Notes under the pieces: model-generated
What the model was told of the DNA's origin: nothing
The model's database searches: none
The model's input: the letters and a program-made list of their open reading frames with translations, nothing else
NCBI GenBank assembly: GCA_951394405.1
Contig: OX596342.1
Span: forward strand, 2,967,527-3,031,526
From: Coprinellus micaceus
Taxonomy: Eukaryota; Basidiomycota; Agaricomycetes; Agaricales; Psathyrellaceae
Direction: 5' to 3'
Length of the DNA: 64,000 nucleotides
Shown: one piece after another, positions 46,724 through 58,861 of the stretch
How positions within the stretch are numbered: the first letter of the stretch is position 1
Layout: the number at the start of each line of letters is the position of its first letter
Made by a program: the position numbers and the translations under genes

Positions 46724-47573
46724 ATGTATTCCCTATACTCTCCGCGCCACCGTAACCCAACAACATCTAGTCCTCGATCCCTTGAGCGGGAGTTACCGAA
46801 GTATTCAAACCCCGCCCGGCGTGCATCATCGATCAATCCTGGGCGCTCACCTCTTGATCAACGACCACGACCACGAAGGATCAGAGGCAGGGCGAACGGC
46901 GGGTGGGGAATACGACGCAGGTAAGTCTCTCGCCTTTCGTTCGCCGTTACTAACCTTCATTTGGTTGGATTCCAGACCCAGCGGGCACGGCGTTTTCGAA
47001 CGCCCCCGCTCGCAGTCCCGACGTCAAGACCCCGCCTCGACGAGCACCGATCTCGCTCGTTTGGGCACGTCGGATTCTGGGGTCTCGCGCGTCGATTCTG
47101 GGCGTCCAAGCGCCCACGACTCACCCCCGAACACACGCTCCTCGTCGAATCCCGTCCAACGACGGTCGATTCGATCCAGCGCCGCGCCAGTTGGACTTGT
47201 CCTCCCCCACTCGTACCACTACGACGCAGGCCCGCGTCTCACCACTCCCATTCGCCTCTTTCCCCCTTCCTGCCCCTTTCTCCATTGGTTCCAACTCCTC
47301 CTTTCCCCTCCATCCTCACTTCTTCCCTCCCCGCGTCCCGCTTTCATTCCCGCATTTTCGCCCTTTCCCGAATCCCTCTCTCCCTCTTTTTCTTCCATGC
47401 TCCCAATTCTTTCTTTCTATCCCCTTCATTTTCTTCCTCATTCGCCGTCTGTCACACCTTCCTGGCCCCTTTTCGTTTGGGTGGGATCCGAAACGTTCGC
47501 CCTCGACAACCGCCCGAGGACTGAGTCGACACCCAACGAGTTGAATCGCCAGCAACCCCCTTTCGCGCGCTGA
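46724..47573 (+). CDS. Hypothetical low-complexity protein
   Basis: Exons 46724-46920 and 46976-47573 are joined by a textbook 55-nt intron (donor GTAAGT, branch ACTAAC, acceptor TTCCAG) into a 264-residue frame. The N-terminal half is polar and Arg/Ser-rich (MYSLYSPRHRNPTTSS, ERPRSQSRRQDPASTSTDLA). The C-terminal half is pyrimidine-rich DNA giving Pro/Ser/Phe-rich sequence that may not be coding. No domain is recognised. The intron is the best evidence; it could equally belong to a non-coding transcript. Confidence 0.35.
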
Positions 47574-47574
47574 C

Positions 47575-48060
47575 CACTTTCATTTCGGCCTCCTATCACC
47601 CCCTCTCACTATTCGACGGGCTAACCTCCGCTCATCACCCCCATCTTAACGCGTCGAACGCGTCAACATACGCATCAGCGACCCCTGCCCCATCCAACCT
47701 CTCCCGTCCTTCATCGCTCCTCATCACTTCGACGCCTATACTTATTCCCCAGAAACGAAGGCTCTGCGTGCCCGCCAACCGGCGATCGATCAACGGGTTC
47801 CGGAACTGATCGCCGATCCCCCCCACCCAACGCAGACACCCTCCCCCTTAACGTAGACACCTTCTCCGGAGGGGGTCTTCGTTGCCCCGCCAAACGTCCG
47901 GCCTCCATGCCGGGCACTGGGCGCGGATCTCGCCGGCGACGCGTCGTCAGACGCGTCGATCGCGAGCCCCTCTCTTCACTGCCATTACCATCATCATCGT
48001 CGTCGTCGCCCTCCGCTCATTGTCGTCATCGTCGACGTTCTCCCCTCCCCGCCATTGCCC
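47575..48060. other. Pyrimidine-rich spacer
   Basis: Low-complexity CT-rich DNA without convincing frames, leading into the minisatellite. Confidence 0.4.
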
Positions 48061-48370
48061 CGCTCCCATCGTCGTCGTCATCCCGCCTTTCACCAATGGC
48101 GGCGTCGTCGTCATCCCGCCCTTCACCAATCGCGCGCTGCTCCCTCCATCGTCGTCATCCCGCCTTTTACCAATCGCGGCGTCGTCGTCATCCCGCCTTG
48201 CACCAATCGTGCGCCGCTCCCTCCGCGATCATCATCACCCCGCCGTTCACCAATCGCACCCCGTTCCTTTCGCCATCGTCGTCACCGCCACTCCCTTCGT
48301 CGTCATCATCAACCACGCCCACGATCGTCGTCACCCCACCGTTCACCAACCGCACTTCGCTCTCTTCCTC
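48060..48370 (-). repeat. Diverged minisatellite (TCGTCATCCCGCC-TTCACCAATCG)
   Basis: At least seven irregularly spaced units built from CGTCATCCCGCC and TTCACCAATCGC, about 33-60 bp apart. On the minus strand the unit reads as LVNGGVTTI or LVKGGMTTT in long open frames that follow from the repeat rather than from selection. Confidence 0.6.
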
Positions 48371-49036
48371 ATCACTCCGCCGTCTTTCATCTTCCTTTTC
48401 CACTGCCATCGTCACCACCGCCCCGCCGTTACTGAATACGCTTTCCCTTCTGCGATCTGCGTCGTCACTGCCAGCCATCGCCAAGATCGGGCTCGATCGC
48501 CCTTTCCACCACACTCCTCCGCCACCGTTGTCGCCCGCCCTTTGCCAATAGCGCGGCGTCTCCACTGATCGGCGACATCCCCTACCTCACCTCACCCTCA
48601 CCTTGGGCGACATACCTACATGCCTTGCACGATCTTCCAATACCCCTTCCTGTAGAATTAGACGCTCAATTGTATTAGCCTATAACTTGAATATATCTGC
48701 TCGTTCACTCACCCGTCCAACACCACATGTATGTTCCATGGGTGATGAGCTGGCATGCGCTCACCCAATCTAGTCACACTCTGTACCACCTGTAAGATGT
48801 AAATCGAGACTTATACATTCCTTTGTCACTCTACGAATGAAATCTCAACCCCGCCTAGACCCAATGTTCGGGAATGAGACTTGAGACTGCACTGTGGGCG
48901 TCCTGCCACTGGGGTGAGGCACCACCTGTCTCTCTGTTGTCTCATCGTTCATCACACAACCTCTGTACAGCTCTATATAGCATTGAACCCCACAATATCC
49001 AAACCGCCCAGCAGTGAATCTCTGTTCATCGTTCCA
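48371..49036. other. No supportable gene
   Basis: AT-richer intergenic sequence between two minisatellites. Confidence 0.4.
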
Positions 49037-49145
49037 CCCAGCGCCTAACGCCACGAGATTGCCGCTCATCGTCCTGCCCAGCGCCTAACGCCACGAGATT
49101 GCCGGTCCTGCCCGGCGCCTAACGCCACAAGATCGCCGCTCGGTC
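49037..49145 (+). repeat. Tandem repeat of 34-40 bp
   Basis: Three units with core GCGCCTAACGCCACGAGATT starting at 49041, 49081 and 49115; the third unit is slightly diverged. Confidence 0.85.
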
Positions 49146-49634
49146 CCGCAGTCCGGTAAGATCGAGCGAAATCTCCGTCCTTGAACACACGTCACATCAT
49201 TGCTATTTGACGTTTAATTAGAAGCACTACCCCTGATCGACACTGGCGACAAGGTTTTTCGCCCAACTGGGCTGCGCTCTGAATGACAGCACGGTCCCGA
49301 GCCAACTGAATTCTTTAATTAAACTTCACCGCCAAAAACGGACCGGCCACACCGCTGTCCAAAATCTTGTTGAACAGGATTTTTGGCACCCCGCCACAAC
49401 AGAACACGAGCTTCCCTGTCACAAATCTCGTTCAACAGATTTCTTTCATAACTCCACCGCATATAGTCACGCAAATGAAAACAGATATAGAAGCAGGACA
49501 GAGCCGGCTGTCCCAGCCGCCGTTCATTCCTCCCCTTTCCCTGCCTCTGTGCGCCGGATTCCAGCGCACACTGTGCCTCCACGCCTCCCCGCTTCCTCTG
49601 GACTAGAGCCTATGTTGGTCTTGGCTACGTCACA
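49146..49634. other. Upstream region of the helicase gene
   Basis: No gene. Contains two related blocks around AAAATCTTGTTGAACAGGAT (49363) and AAATCTCGTTCAACAGATTT (49423), the latter nearly palindromic. Confidence 0.35.
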
Positions 49635-52600
49635 ATGGAGCCAAAACGTGTCTCCACCCCTCATCCAGACCCATCACCGTGAGTCTTTCCCGATCCTCAT
49701 TTGTGCTCATTGCTAACGTGGGAGAGAGGTCAGATCTAAGCGTGCTCGCTTAGACCAAGCTGAAGTTCCAAGCATTGGGGAACTCGAAACGCCGCCCTCT
49801 GTTGTGAGACTGAGCCTTGCTAATGTTCATCTCACCTTCTAAATGATACCTCAGGCTGTAGCCCTCGTTGCCTCCGGCTCTACTACATCTCTTGAAGAGT
49901 CCAGCCCAAAGCCAGTTGCCACCGTGAGTGCTCTCCTCTAACCGTCGTCTGTACATCGTTCTGAAAGTGGAACTTATCCAGGTCACCGGCGAGCTGAAGT
50001 CTCATCCACAACTTGAACTACTAGGCCTCATCATCAACCAGAAACACAAAATCCTTCTCTGTAAAACATGCGAGCATATGGTGAACCCCGCCGCCATCAG
50101 GGACCATCTCAAGAGCCATACAAACAAATATCTTCCTACCCAGAAGGAAATCAACCCAGCACTTCACATCGTCAAAGAGATGCTCGCCTCACCTGAACGT
50201 CCCATCATACTGCTTCCTCCCATTGAAGGATTGAAGCTCCACAAGGATTATTATGGATGTCCGTCCTGCAACCAGGCCTGGGGCCGAAAGCCTGGCCTCA
50301 CTGGCTGCTCGAACGGCGCTTGCACGAACCACGGCAAATCAGCCGCCTGGTTCACCACCTGGGCACAGAGATTTAAGAATAACAGCAATAGCCCCTACTT
50401 TGCCGTACTCCCTCCGGCGACCACAGTCCCACAACCTTTACCCCAGACCAGCCTATATGAGCTGTACGACAGAACCCGAGAACGTTTGTCCTTTGATTGC
50501 CAGCACTCCATCCAAGCCCAAGATCTCATGAAACGCAAGTATATTGTCGACATGGGCTGGGAGAAACTGCTTGAGCACCTACACCTCACACAGAAAGAGG
50601 CATCGGAAATCTTCTCTTATGCGCGGGACGAGACTGCCATCAGGAACTACCTCACTCGGAACATAACTGATATGCTCAGCGACATGCAGGACAACCTTCA
50701 GTCCGACTCTTTCCTTCGACATGAGATTGGACGTCGCCCACCCACCCAACACAACGAGATGCACCATGTCGTCCACAAGGTCGTATCAGAGCCCACCCTC
50801 GCACGCTACGCCAAACATATTGTCCACCTTATCATGTATCTCCGCTACGCGGTGGACAATCGCCTCCCCACCGCAATTCCAGAGCCGGTGCAATCGTTGG
50901 CGATGGAGCTATGGACGATCACCCCCGAACAGCGCGAGGAGTATCACATCACACCTGAAGAGGAGCAGGCCATGCACGACGATGACATCCCTGAACCTGT
51001 CGATGCCGATGGAGAGCCTATCCAAGATCACGAAGAGGAATGTGTGAGCGTCATTGGCCAACAGTCGCTGTTGACACTGGGCCCTACCCAAGAGAGGGTC
51101 CGTGAAATGCTTCGCCAGCTCATCTTTTTCATCCCAGCCAGCTCCAAGGAGGCCACCTTCCATTCTCCCATCGTCCAGTTTATTATCCTCGCTTCAACGC
51201 ATCCAACAGACGGCTGGGTCTCTACCAGTCAGATCACCCAGCAAATGGCCGCGGTGCTATGTGTCTGTCGACTCGTACTTTCAGACAATATCATAAGCTT
51301 GAGTATTGCAAACAGCACGCTCCACGCCGAGTAAGACCCTCGTCCCTTGTGTCCGTCCTGTTGCTGACAACGCATTCTTGACAAGGTCCGTCAAAGTCCT
51401 CAATCCCGCCCTCTCCTACGAGAGGCAAGGGCCGCTCCCCACCATCTACACCACTCTGCGAACCATTGGGGCGTTCAAGGGTGCGGAGCAAGGCACCACC
51501 TACTTCAGCTCCCCCGACTGGACTGCGACATCCGCGTACAACGGGAGCAACATCGTCCATGTCGCCCACATACGGTCGATGGTGCAGACCCTCTGTGATG
51601 AGGTCCAAAACGAGCTTAACAGTCTGCTCTTCCACCAGCCGCACTTTGAGATCGACCGGACCCAGGCCATCTTTGACAAGCCTAGGAACACCGCGAGCGG
51701 CTACTGCTTCCTCGACGATGCTCGCAACAGCTGGCACGGACGTCAGACCCTGGTCGAGTACATGTTGAGCACCGACGAGGTCGCCGAAGCTTACATCGAG
51801 CGCGTCTTTGTTGACGGCGAGGAGCGCGTCCAATGGAAGCGACACCAGATCCGAATCCTCCGGAAACGCATCTACGAGGTCCAGAACAAGCTCGTCGCGC
51901 TCATCATGGTCACCTACGGCGCTCCCGCTCGAGGGACTGAGCTCGCCTCACACCTGCTTCGTAACGTTCCGAATGGCAGTATAAGGAACTTCTTCCACAA
52001 TTTCGGTACTACCTTCCTTCGAGGCTTGTATAACAAGACGACAAACATGACCGGTCTTGATCAAAATATGGCACGAGCGCCCCTACCCGAGGTCGCTTGG
52101 CTTTTCATCCGGTTCAGTATCTTCATCCGTCCCTTGTATACGGAAATACAGCTAGTACTGTTCCCAACGCAGAAAATGGCTTGGGAAAGTCACTTCAAGC
52201 TCTTCTTCGGTCTCACCTCCCCCTTTGAATCCTCTAACCTCAGCCTCTGCCTCGAGAAGATGAGTAAAAGCACGATCAAAATCAGGATCAACCCGTCCTG
52301 GCACAGGCAATTCATGTCGTTCATCAGTACCCAGCGCGAGGAGGAGTTTCCTCTCAAGCCCTCCAACTCTAGTCTCGCAGAGCAAATGGGCCACACAGGG
52401 AAGGTCGAGCTCCAGCATTACGGCCTGGACGACAATCTACCACCCAATACCGACTATCAAGGCTTGAAAAACTGCATCATGACCAGCGGCATCTTCCACA
52501 GGATCTTTGGTCTGGGCACAGAGATTATTGACAATGTCCACCGCATCAGAAAGGGGACCGATGGACTACCTGTCCTTGAGCCCAGCCCCAGCCAGGTCGG

Positions 52601-54691
52601 GGAAGGCGGACTTTCTACGCAAGCTCTGGAAATCGCCGCGCTCGCCATGGCCCGGAACATACTCCCCACCCTCATTAACTCCACTCAGCGTTGTGTACAA
52701 GAGTCCCATGCAGCCGTCGTTCATCTCTTTTGTCCCACAAAGATCAAGGCAGACACGACATACCCTGGCGTTAGCACTGTTGTCGATGTCACTCCCTCCC
52801 TGGTTATGCGGCTCAGAGACTTTTTCGATGCACCTCACTCGACCATGGGCTTCAAGGATCACAATCAAGCTCAAGCTACCCAGATCACTGTCGACGCCAA
52901 GGAGTCCCTCCTGCTCGTTACAGCCACTGGTTCAGGAAAGACGCTCCCAGGCATCCTGGCATCACGCTACTATGACGCCCATGACAAGGTCACTGTGTAC
53001 ATCGTGCCATACAATGCCATGCACGAACAGTTCCACAAGCGCTTGACCGATGCCGGAATCTCCAACTCTTCCTGGAGCATGGATACCACACTTGACAATA
53101 CAACACGCAACGTCATCGCTACATGCGACATGGCTATCACCCCTCAATTCATCGCTTTTCTTCATGCACTAATCGATGCCAAGCGCCTTGTCCGCGTCAT
53201 ATTCGATGAGGCCCATCTCATCCTTTTACACCAGAGCTTTCGACAGGTCATGCATCAACTGCAGTTCTTGGCCGTCCTAGGTGTTCAAGTCATTCTATTG
53301 ACTGCTACTTTGCCTGTCGCCCTCCAACCAAAGCTTCTCGCAGATGTAGGGTTGACCACCGCCATTGTTCTGCGTGGCGTCACTGCCCGTCCAAATATCT
53401 CGTACAATGTCACACGTGTTAGAAAGCGCTCCGAAGTCCATGAAAGGGTCGTGTCCCTCACGAGGGAGCTCCTCACTGCGTCACAAGTCGGGAAAATACT
53501 CATCTTTTGCAAGCAAATCCACGAGACCAAGGGCTTTGCTGAGGCGCTCGGTGCTGAAGCGTGCTACGCTTCGCTTGGACCCGACTCTATCCAGGCTCTC
53601 CTCACACGCTTTCGGTCCGGAGACGTGCGCTGCATCGCTACTACATGCGTACTTGGAGTAGGGCTCGATGTACCTGGAGTCACCCATGTCATTCATGCTG
53701 GAAACCCCAGAAACATTATAGACTTTGCACAAGACACCGGGAGAGCCGGCAGGGACGCCGATACGAAACAGGCATACTCCATCCTCGTTTCAGAACCCAT
53801 TCCCGTTATCATTGGCGAGGGAGGCGATCCCTCAGTGCGATCCATGGAGCAGTACATTGAAAACGAAAAGTTGTGCCGACGAGTTGCATTGCAAGAGCCA
53901 CTGGACGGTGGTGCCCTCCCTTGCTCTGCCATTGGTCCCGAATCACATTTCTGTGATGTTTGTACCAGAGCCAGCAACCGACAAGTACAGCTCTATACGC
54001 TCCCCCTCCCGTCGGCCCAGTCTCGCGGTTTGCCAACTGCGCCCGCCGCTGTTCAGCCCGTCCCTGTCCGCAACGGCGGTCCCACACAGCATATAGCCTC
54101 TACCCACGCCGCTCTGGCCCAGGCCAAACCCCTCCCACACAGCGACCTGTATCGTCTTCTCCATCAATTCATCGCAGCATTTACCGACCGCTGCATCGTT
54201 TGTCATATTCGAAAAGAATCTGACAACCATGACTTTGTTGCTCAACACGTCCGACCCGTCCCAAACATCTTACAGACGTACACCAACCATAAGAATGCCT
54301 GCGTCCAATCGCTGAAAAAGGGTACCTGCTTCCACTGCTTCCTCCCCCAACAGGTCAGTAAGGTCTCGATCCAATTGTCGAATTAGACCCTCATTTTCAT
54401 TACTAGGGCGATTACACGGACGAAAAAGGTTGCACTGCCCGCATCCATAGGTGGGTAGACGAAGGGGAACACTGCGACACACCTGCCGTCCTTTTTGATA
54501 CTGCAGTTGCCTTGGTGTTCTTGAAACAACACTCCAAGCAAATTTTACCACCGCAGGCGGGAGATCTGGAATCGCAATCGGGCCGGAACAGCTACTTCTC
54601 ATGGCTAACCAAGACACCTTCTCCAGGAGAACCCATCAACCTTCTCACATTAATTAGAATCCTAGCTACGCAACTGCACGTCACTGTATAA
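49635..54691 (+). CDS. Telomere-linked RecQ-type helicase with N-terminal zinc finger
   Basis: Six exons (49635-49678, 49725-49803, 49855-49923, 49982-51330, 51386-54353, 54407-54691) encode 1597 residues. The first exons give a basic stretch RSKRARL, a possible nuclear signal. A C2H2-like finger (C91, C94, H106, H110: CKTCEHMVNPAAIRDHLKSH) is followed by a long region without a known fold. The helicase core has Walker A TATGSGKT (about 1026-1033), DEAH (1121-1124), TATLP, KILIFCKQI and QDTGRAGRD (1296-1304), the SF2 RecQ order. The tail has CxxC pairs at about 1450/1453 and 1495/1498. RecQ enzymes unwind DNA 3' to 5' using ATP; subtelomeric copies are common in fungi and tied to telomere maintenance without telomerase. 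It lies 9 kb from the telomere and is transcribed towards it. All motifs are intact, so probably functional; joining of the two smallest exons is the least certain part. Confidence 0.85.
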
Positions 54692-54771
54692 TACACTTCA
54701 TATAAATACACCTTGAGGTGGGCGATAAAAACCGTATCCCCTTCCTTCCCCTCCTCTACGCTCTCCACCAT

Positions 54772-56231
54772 ATGGACACGGTTACCTACCACTCCTCCAG
54801 ATGCGTCAACTGCGACCATTCGCTACTCGATGAACGCCATGCATATAAGTGTTTGGTTCAATCTCTCACCATAACCGTGACCCCTGGGGTCAGGCCCTCT
54901 CTCGCTCAACGGACCAAGGGTACCAACTTTGAATGTCCATATTGTCAATGTTTGGATCGGGATGCTCGACACCATGCCGTGAGATCGCCTCGGCGCCCCG
55001 AGCGTATTATATTTTGACGTTTTACACAGAAACATCTGTTGACTTGCGCCAACGGCCACGACGAAGACGGTGAAAGGTACTGCATCCTTTTATCTTTTCC
55101 TCACCCTATGTCTGTGCTAACACTTCCCTAGCTCGGATTCCTCCTCCAACACTACGTCCTCTGCCCTACTCTTCCGCATACCACAAGGCTCGAGATCAGC
55201 CCTCCCCTCCCAAGGCACTTCCTCGTCAACTTCAAATCTCACCAAGCCTACTCGGTCCAACCCTGGCCAGCCCTCGGGTCCCCCCGTTTTCTCAACGCCA
55301 GCTCCCAAGTCCAGCTTTAAAAGGACCAGCGAAACGTATGCGAGCACCCCTGTCCTCGGAAAGCGTTTCAAAGCAGACGTTGGCATGGCCTCATCTTCTT
55401 CCTCCTCCTCCTCCTCCTCCTCCTCGCACTTGCTCTTCCACTCCTCTCCGTCCCTCAAGCTAGCAACCCCTAACCCATCCATACGCCCTTCCTCCTCCGC
55501 CTCAACCACTGTCATGCGTGGCCCCTCTGGAAGGCCACTCACCCTCGCCGAGGACGGCGTTCCCTGGCAGGCCGTCTATACCCTAGCCAACCTCCTTGGC
55601 GACAAGTATTGTGCATGCTGCTACACCCTCAACGAAATGAACGTCGACCACTCCACCAACAGTTGCCGGTGGAGCCAACCAGACGGTGGTTACAAAGACT
55701 TCAGGAGGGGCCTGGAACACAAAAATAAAACCTGTTACAGATGCAATATCCCTGGTGGAGTGAGTCCTTTAAACGCTCTCCCCTGTCCCCTTTGCTCATT
55801 CTAAACTCCCCTAGCTTTATTTCCAGGGCGACAATGGACAAGCGATCACCTTTCACCATGACGGCGACTACGCGCAATGCCATTTAGAAGATTCGATCCT
55901 CCTTGTCCCCTTCATCTTCAAAACACGTCGCCAATGGAATGACCATAACCCTCCCATGATGGCTCTTGCAAAGTTTCTTACGGGACGTCCGGGCACCAAT
56001 AAGCTCGACTTCACCACAATCACCGATGACGCGTTCCTCAACTGGCTTAGATACTCGCCCAAGATCCAAACTCTTCCTCCGGTACTCGTCATGCTCTGGG
56101 CCCTCGTTGAGCATCGTGGACTGCCAAACTCCTCCAACTTCAAGCAGTACGACCTCGGACTTCCACTCACCACCCAATCTGACCCAGCGATCGAGGAGGA
56201 AGCTGATGGTTTCTCAGGAGAACTCATATAA
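54772..56231 (+). CDS. Cys-rich protein related to the helicase C-terminus
   Basis: Exons 54772-54978, 55030-55076, 55132-55759 and 55827-56231 give 428 residues with consistent phases. An N-terminal pair of zinc-binding motifs (CVNCDHSLLDE; ECPYCQCLDRDARHHAKHLL) is followed by a Ser/Pro-rich linker with a run of about 12 serines. The C-terminal module has CACC (245-248), C263 and CYRC (286-289), then IPGGGDN, HHDGDYAQC, and the hydrophobic segment ILLVPFIF and FLNWLRYSPKIQTLP. The neighbouring helicase ends with CIVC, CFHC, LPQQGDY, EGEHC, ALVFLKQH, YFSWLTKTPSPG in the same order, and both genes have a phase-0 intron just before the GD pair. It starts 80 bp after the helicase stop on the same strand. 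Inference: a duplicated and separated helicase tail, probably binding DNA or partner proteins. A short reading frame upstream of the ATG cannot be excluded as an extra exon. Confidence 0.65.
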
Positions 56232-56738
56232 ACGCACACACCTGCATTTTCGGCATCATGCATTCGCGCTCGTCTCACCCTTCTTTCTGCTCTCCTTGTC
56301 ATTCACCCTCTGTATCATATGAACTTTTTCTCGGGTCCTTACAGTATTCATTTGCAGCAAAGCTTCGGTCCCAATTGTATCCATTCCAGAACCACGTTAC
56401 TCATGGATCTGACGGAAAGTCAACACACCTACATGTAGATCCCAAACCCCTTCGAGTTCCGCACATGTAGATTCTTAATTACGTCCGCGTTGATCATACC
56501 CCTACATGTAGCCTCGTAATCGACTTTTGATCCATCACCCTCCATCACCCTTCCGCAACGCCCAGTGTGGCAAACACTCCACCCCTTCCACCACACCCCA
56601 ATATCGTACGTTTCCAGGGTCGGGTCATCCCTTGAATCGCAATCCCCCATTGTCTGTTCCCTCTTGCCTCCCACCTCTTCAGTCATGGGTACGCCTGTTC
56701 ACAATCTGCCTGATGACCCTTCCCCAGGCTCAATCTAA
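56232..56738. other. Intergenic
   Basis: No convincing gene. A frame near 56684 reading MGTPVHNLPDDPSPG resembles the start of an F-box but ends at once in a stop; it may be the broken 5' end of the next gene. Confidence 0.35.
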
Positions 56739-57707
56739 AACGCAGACACCGTTCAGGACTCCACTCTCGAAAGCGCAAGTGTTTTCGCTCTTCAGGAAGC
56801 ATTTCCACGCTTTGGCGATTCCGTCATCCCCCGCCCATTTTCAAGGCTGAGGGGTCTCACTATACCCATTGGCAAAAGCCTTTGCAGACTCCTACTCGGC
56901 CCCCCCTCCAACGTAAATGTTCTCTCTCTCCCCGCCAACCATCTCCCACTCCTCCAAGTCTCTCTCCTCCCTTCGATGGCGTCTTACACAGAAGATTGTC
57001 AAGCGCTGATCGCCTTTCGTGGATCAACATCCCTGTGCCAGCTTGCCATCTCTGGAAGCGCCTACCTTGATTTGGCCCTGGACGAGACGTGCATTACACA
57101 CCTCGCGGTCATTGGCACAAAGTTGGCCCGGCCCATTTCCCCAACTTTTACCGCCTTGAAACACCTCCACCTCCACGGCGCCGACTCCATCCCTATCGTT
57201 CTCAATGACCAGGCTCTTCCCCACCTTCAGAGCCTCTACATCCATACAAGGGGAATCCGGAGCTACCTTTTATACCTCTTTTTCCGGTCCATCGCTATGC
57301 CTTCTTTGAAAGACTTGGCACTGGACTGCGATTGGCAACTCATGACAGTGGGTACGCCCCGGATCGCAGCAAGCCTGGCTTCACTGGCCTCTATCCGCCG
57401 TTTTCGGATCCTGGGACCAAACATGCAATCATCTATCCTTGGTTACCTCGCTCAAGGGACGCCCAGCCTTTGGATCCTTGAGATCGGCCACCACAATATA
57501 CCCGCCGTTATACTTCACCTCCACAACGGGCAATGGGCCCAGCTCAATCGGGTCACAATCATTCATCCAGATGCCCACCCGCTGGGTTCCACGGCGCGAA
57601 GGCCCTTTTCCACAAACCTCAATGCGATCCCACAAATCCACGCAACAAACACAACCTATTCACGTCTGCCCCACCTTGTTCCGGCAGAATACGTGAATAT
57701 GATTTGA
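56739..57707 (+). CDS. Leucine-rich, F-box-type protein (5' end uncertain)
   Basis: A frame open from 56739 to TGA at 57707 (323 codons with stop) shows irregular leucine-rich segments: FSRLRGLTIPIGKSLCRLLL, NVNVLSLPANHLPLLQVSLL, FTALKHLHLHGADSIPIVLN, PHLQSLYIHTRGIRSYLLYL, RRFRILGPNMQSSILGYLAQ. This is the pattern of the LRR part of agaricomycete F-box proteins, which select targets for SCF ubiquitin ligases. No F-box was found upstream in frame; the first ATG in the frame is at 56976. A related-looking stretch at 57712-57895 (FGALRFRLLAFLHVLPVLEQ) may be a further 3' exon cut off by a stop. The gene may be truncated. Confidence 0.45.
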   Translation, partial: NADTVQDSTLESASVFALQEAFPRFGDSVIPRPFSRLRGLTIPIGKSLCRLLLGPPSNVNVLSLPANHLPLLQVSLLPSMASYTEDCQALIAFRGSTSLCQLAISGSAYLDLALDETCITHLAVIGTKLARPISPTFTALKHLHLHGADSIPIVLNDQALPHLQSLYIHTRGIRSYLLYLFFRSIAMPSLKDLALDCDWQLMTVGTPRIAASLASLASIRRFRILGPNMQSSILGYLAQGTPSLWILEIGHHNIPAVILHLHNGQWAQLNRVTIIHPDAHPLGSTARRPFSTNLNAIPQIHATNTTYSRLPHLVPAEYVNMI

Positions 57708-58579
57708 GGTACCAAGTTCAGAAGGGAACCGCCCGCATCGCACGCAAGGTTATTTATTGTCCATTCCGCCACAATCAATGGATGCAGCCTTCCCTGCTCG
57801 CTTCCTTCGGCGCTTTACGGTTTCGGTTATTAGCATTTCTGCATGTGCTGCCCGTCCTAGAACAATATACACAGTTGCGGACCCTGAGAAAGTGACACCC
57901 GCTCGACTCCTCAATGACCCAAACATGCGGAAACGGGTTTGGTTCGTCGGGGGCAGGCATATCAACGAGAGAAACGCTGCGACACCGTGTTGAAGGCATG
58001 TGCTTGAGCACGGTGCAAGACCAGTTCGCTAGGTTCGTCCATAGAAGGGCAACATCTCAATACTCGAGTCCCAGATTTTTATTCACGGTCAGGGTGCAAG
58101 TCCTCCATAAACCAAGCTTGTAGGTGTTCTCGCCTTTTAATGCTACCCCAAGGCGAAGGAACGAAAATTCCCCATTTAACACTCATCACGTTCTGCCTTG
58201 CTACTCTCCCCGCCTTCACTATTCGACCCCTGGACGCATCAACCTAACACCACACTCGTTTTCTGCTCGCCAAACCGTCCTCTCCTTATACACCATAAAA
58301 ACTGACTACCCATATGAACCCGTTCATTTACGCCAGCCCGGATGATCTCACCAAGCCTCCCTTTCACAGGCAAGCAACCGCAGTTACCCCCGTCACCCCC
58401 CACCCCCACCCCTCATCACACGTTCATCCACCACACACACCCAAAACGTTCCCACACGAAATGGTGGGCAGTAATTGCACTACTCGCCGTGCGCAGGTAC
58501 AAACTGGCCGCCCGCTCCCCTAAACCTACCCTAGGAAGGGAACGCTCGACATATTGTCGGGCTAGTACTGGACTACAAT
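57708..58579. other. Possible LRR remnant, otherwise empty
   Basis: 57712-57895 may belong to the LRR gene. The rest, up to the repeats at 58580, holds only short frames in CT-rich DNA. Confidence 0.35.
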
Positions 58580-58861
58580 GATAAGGGTGGCTTTCAAGAA
58601 CGCTGTTGTACTCTGATCTATGGATATTCCGCCAACGGGGTGATAGACTCGCCCTGATGAAAGAGGTTCATGGGTCTAGGTACCCCGGCCGTATCGTAGA
58701 GCCACCCCTAGTAGGTCTAACGAATTCCGCGATAAGGGTGGCTTGCGAGAACGCTGCTGTACTCTGATCTATGGATATTCAGCCAACGGGGTGATAGACT
58801 CGCTCTGATGAAAGAGGTTCATGGGTCTAGGTACCCCGGCCATATCGTAGAGCCACCCTTA
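58580..58861 (+). repeat. Two tandem MITE-like units (151-bp period)
   Basis: Two nearly identical copies of about 130 bp (58580-58710 and 58731-58861). Each begins TAAGGGTGGCT and ends AGCCACCCTTA or a close variant, forming 10-11 bp terminal inverted repeats. The 20 bp between copies includes GTAGGTCTAACGAATTCCGC. No coding capacity. Confidence 0.7.

Noticed and set aside
47882..48568. 228- and 214-codon plus-strand frames
   Set aside because: They arise from a stop-poor minisatellite and pyrimidine-rich DNA; composition is repetitive and no intron or domain is present.
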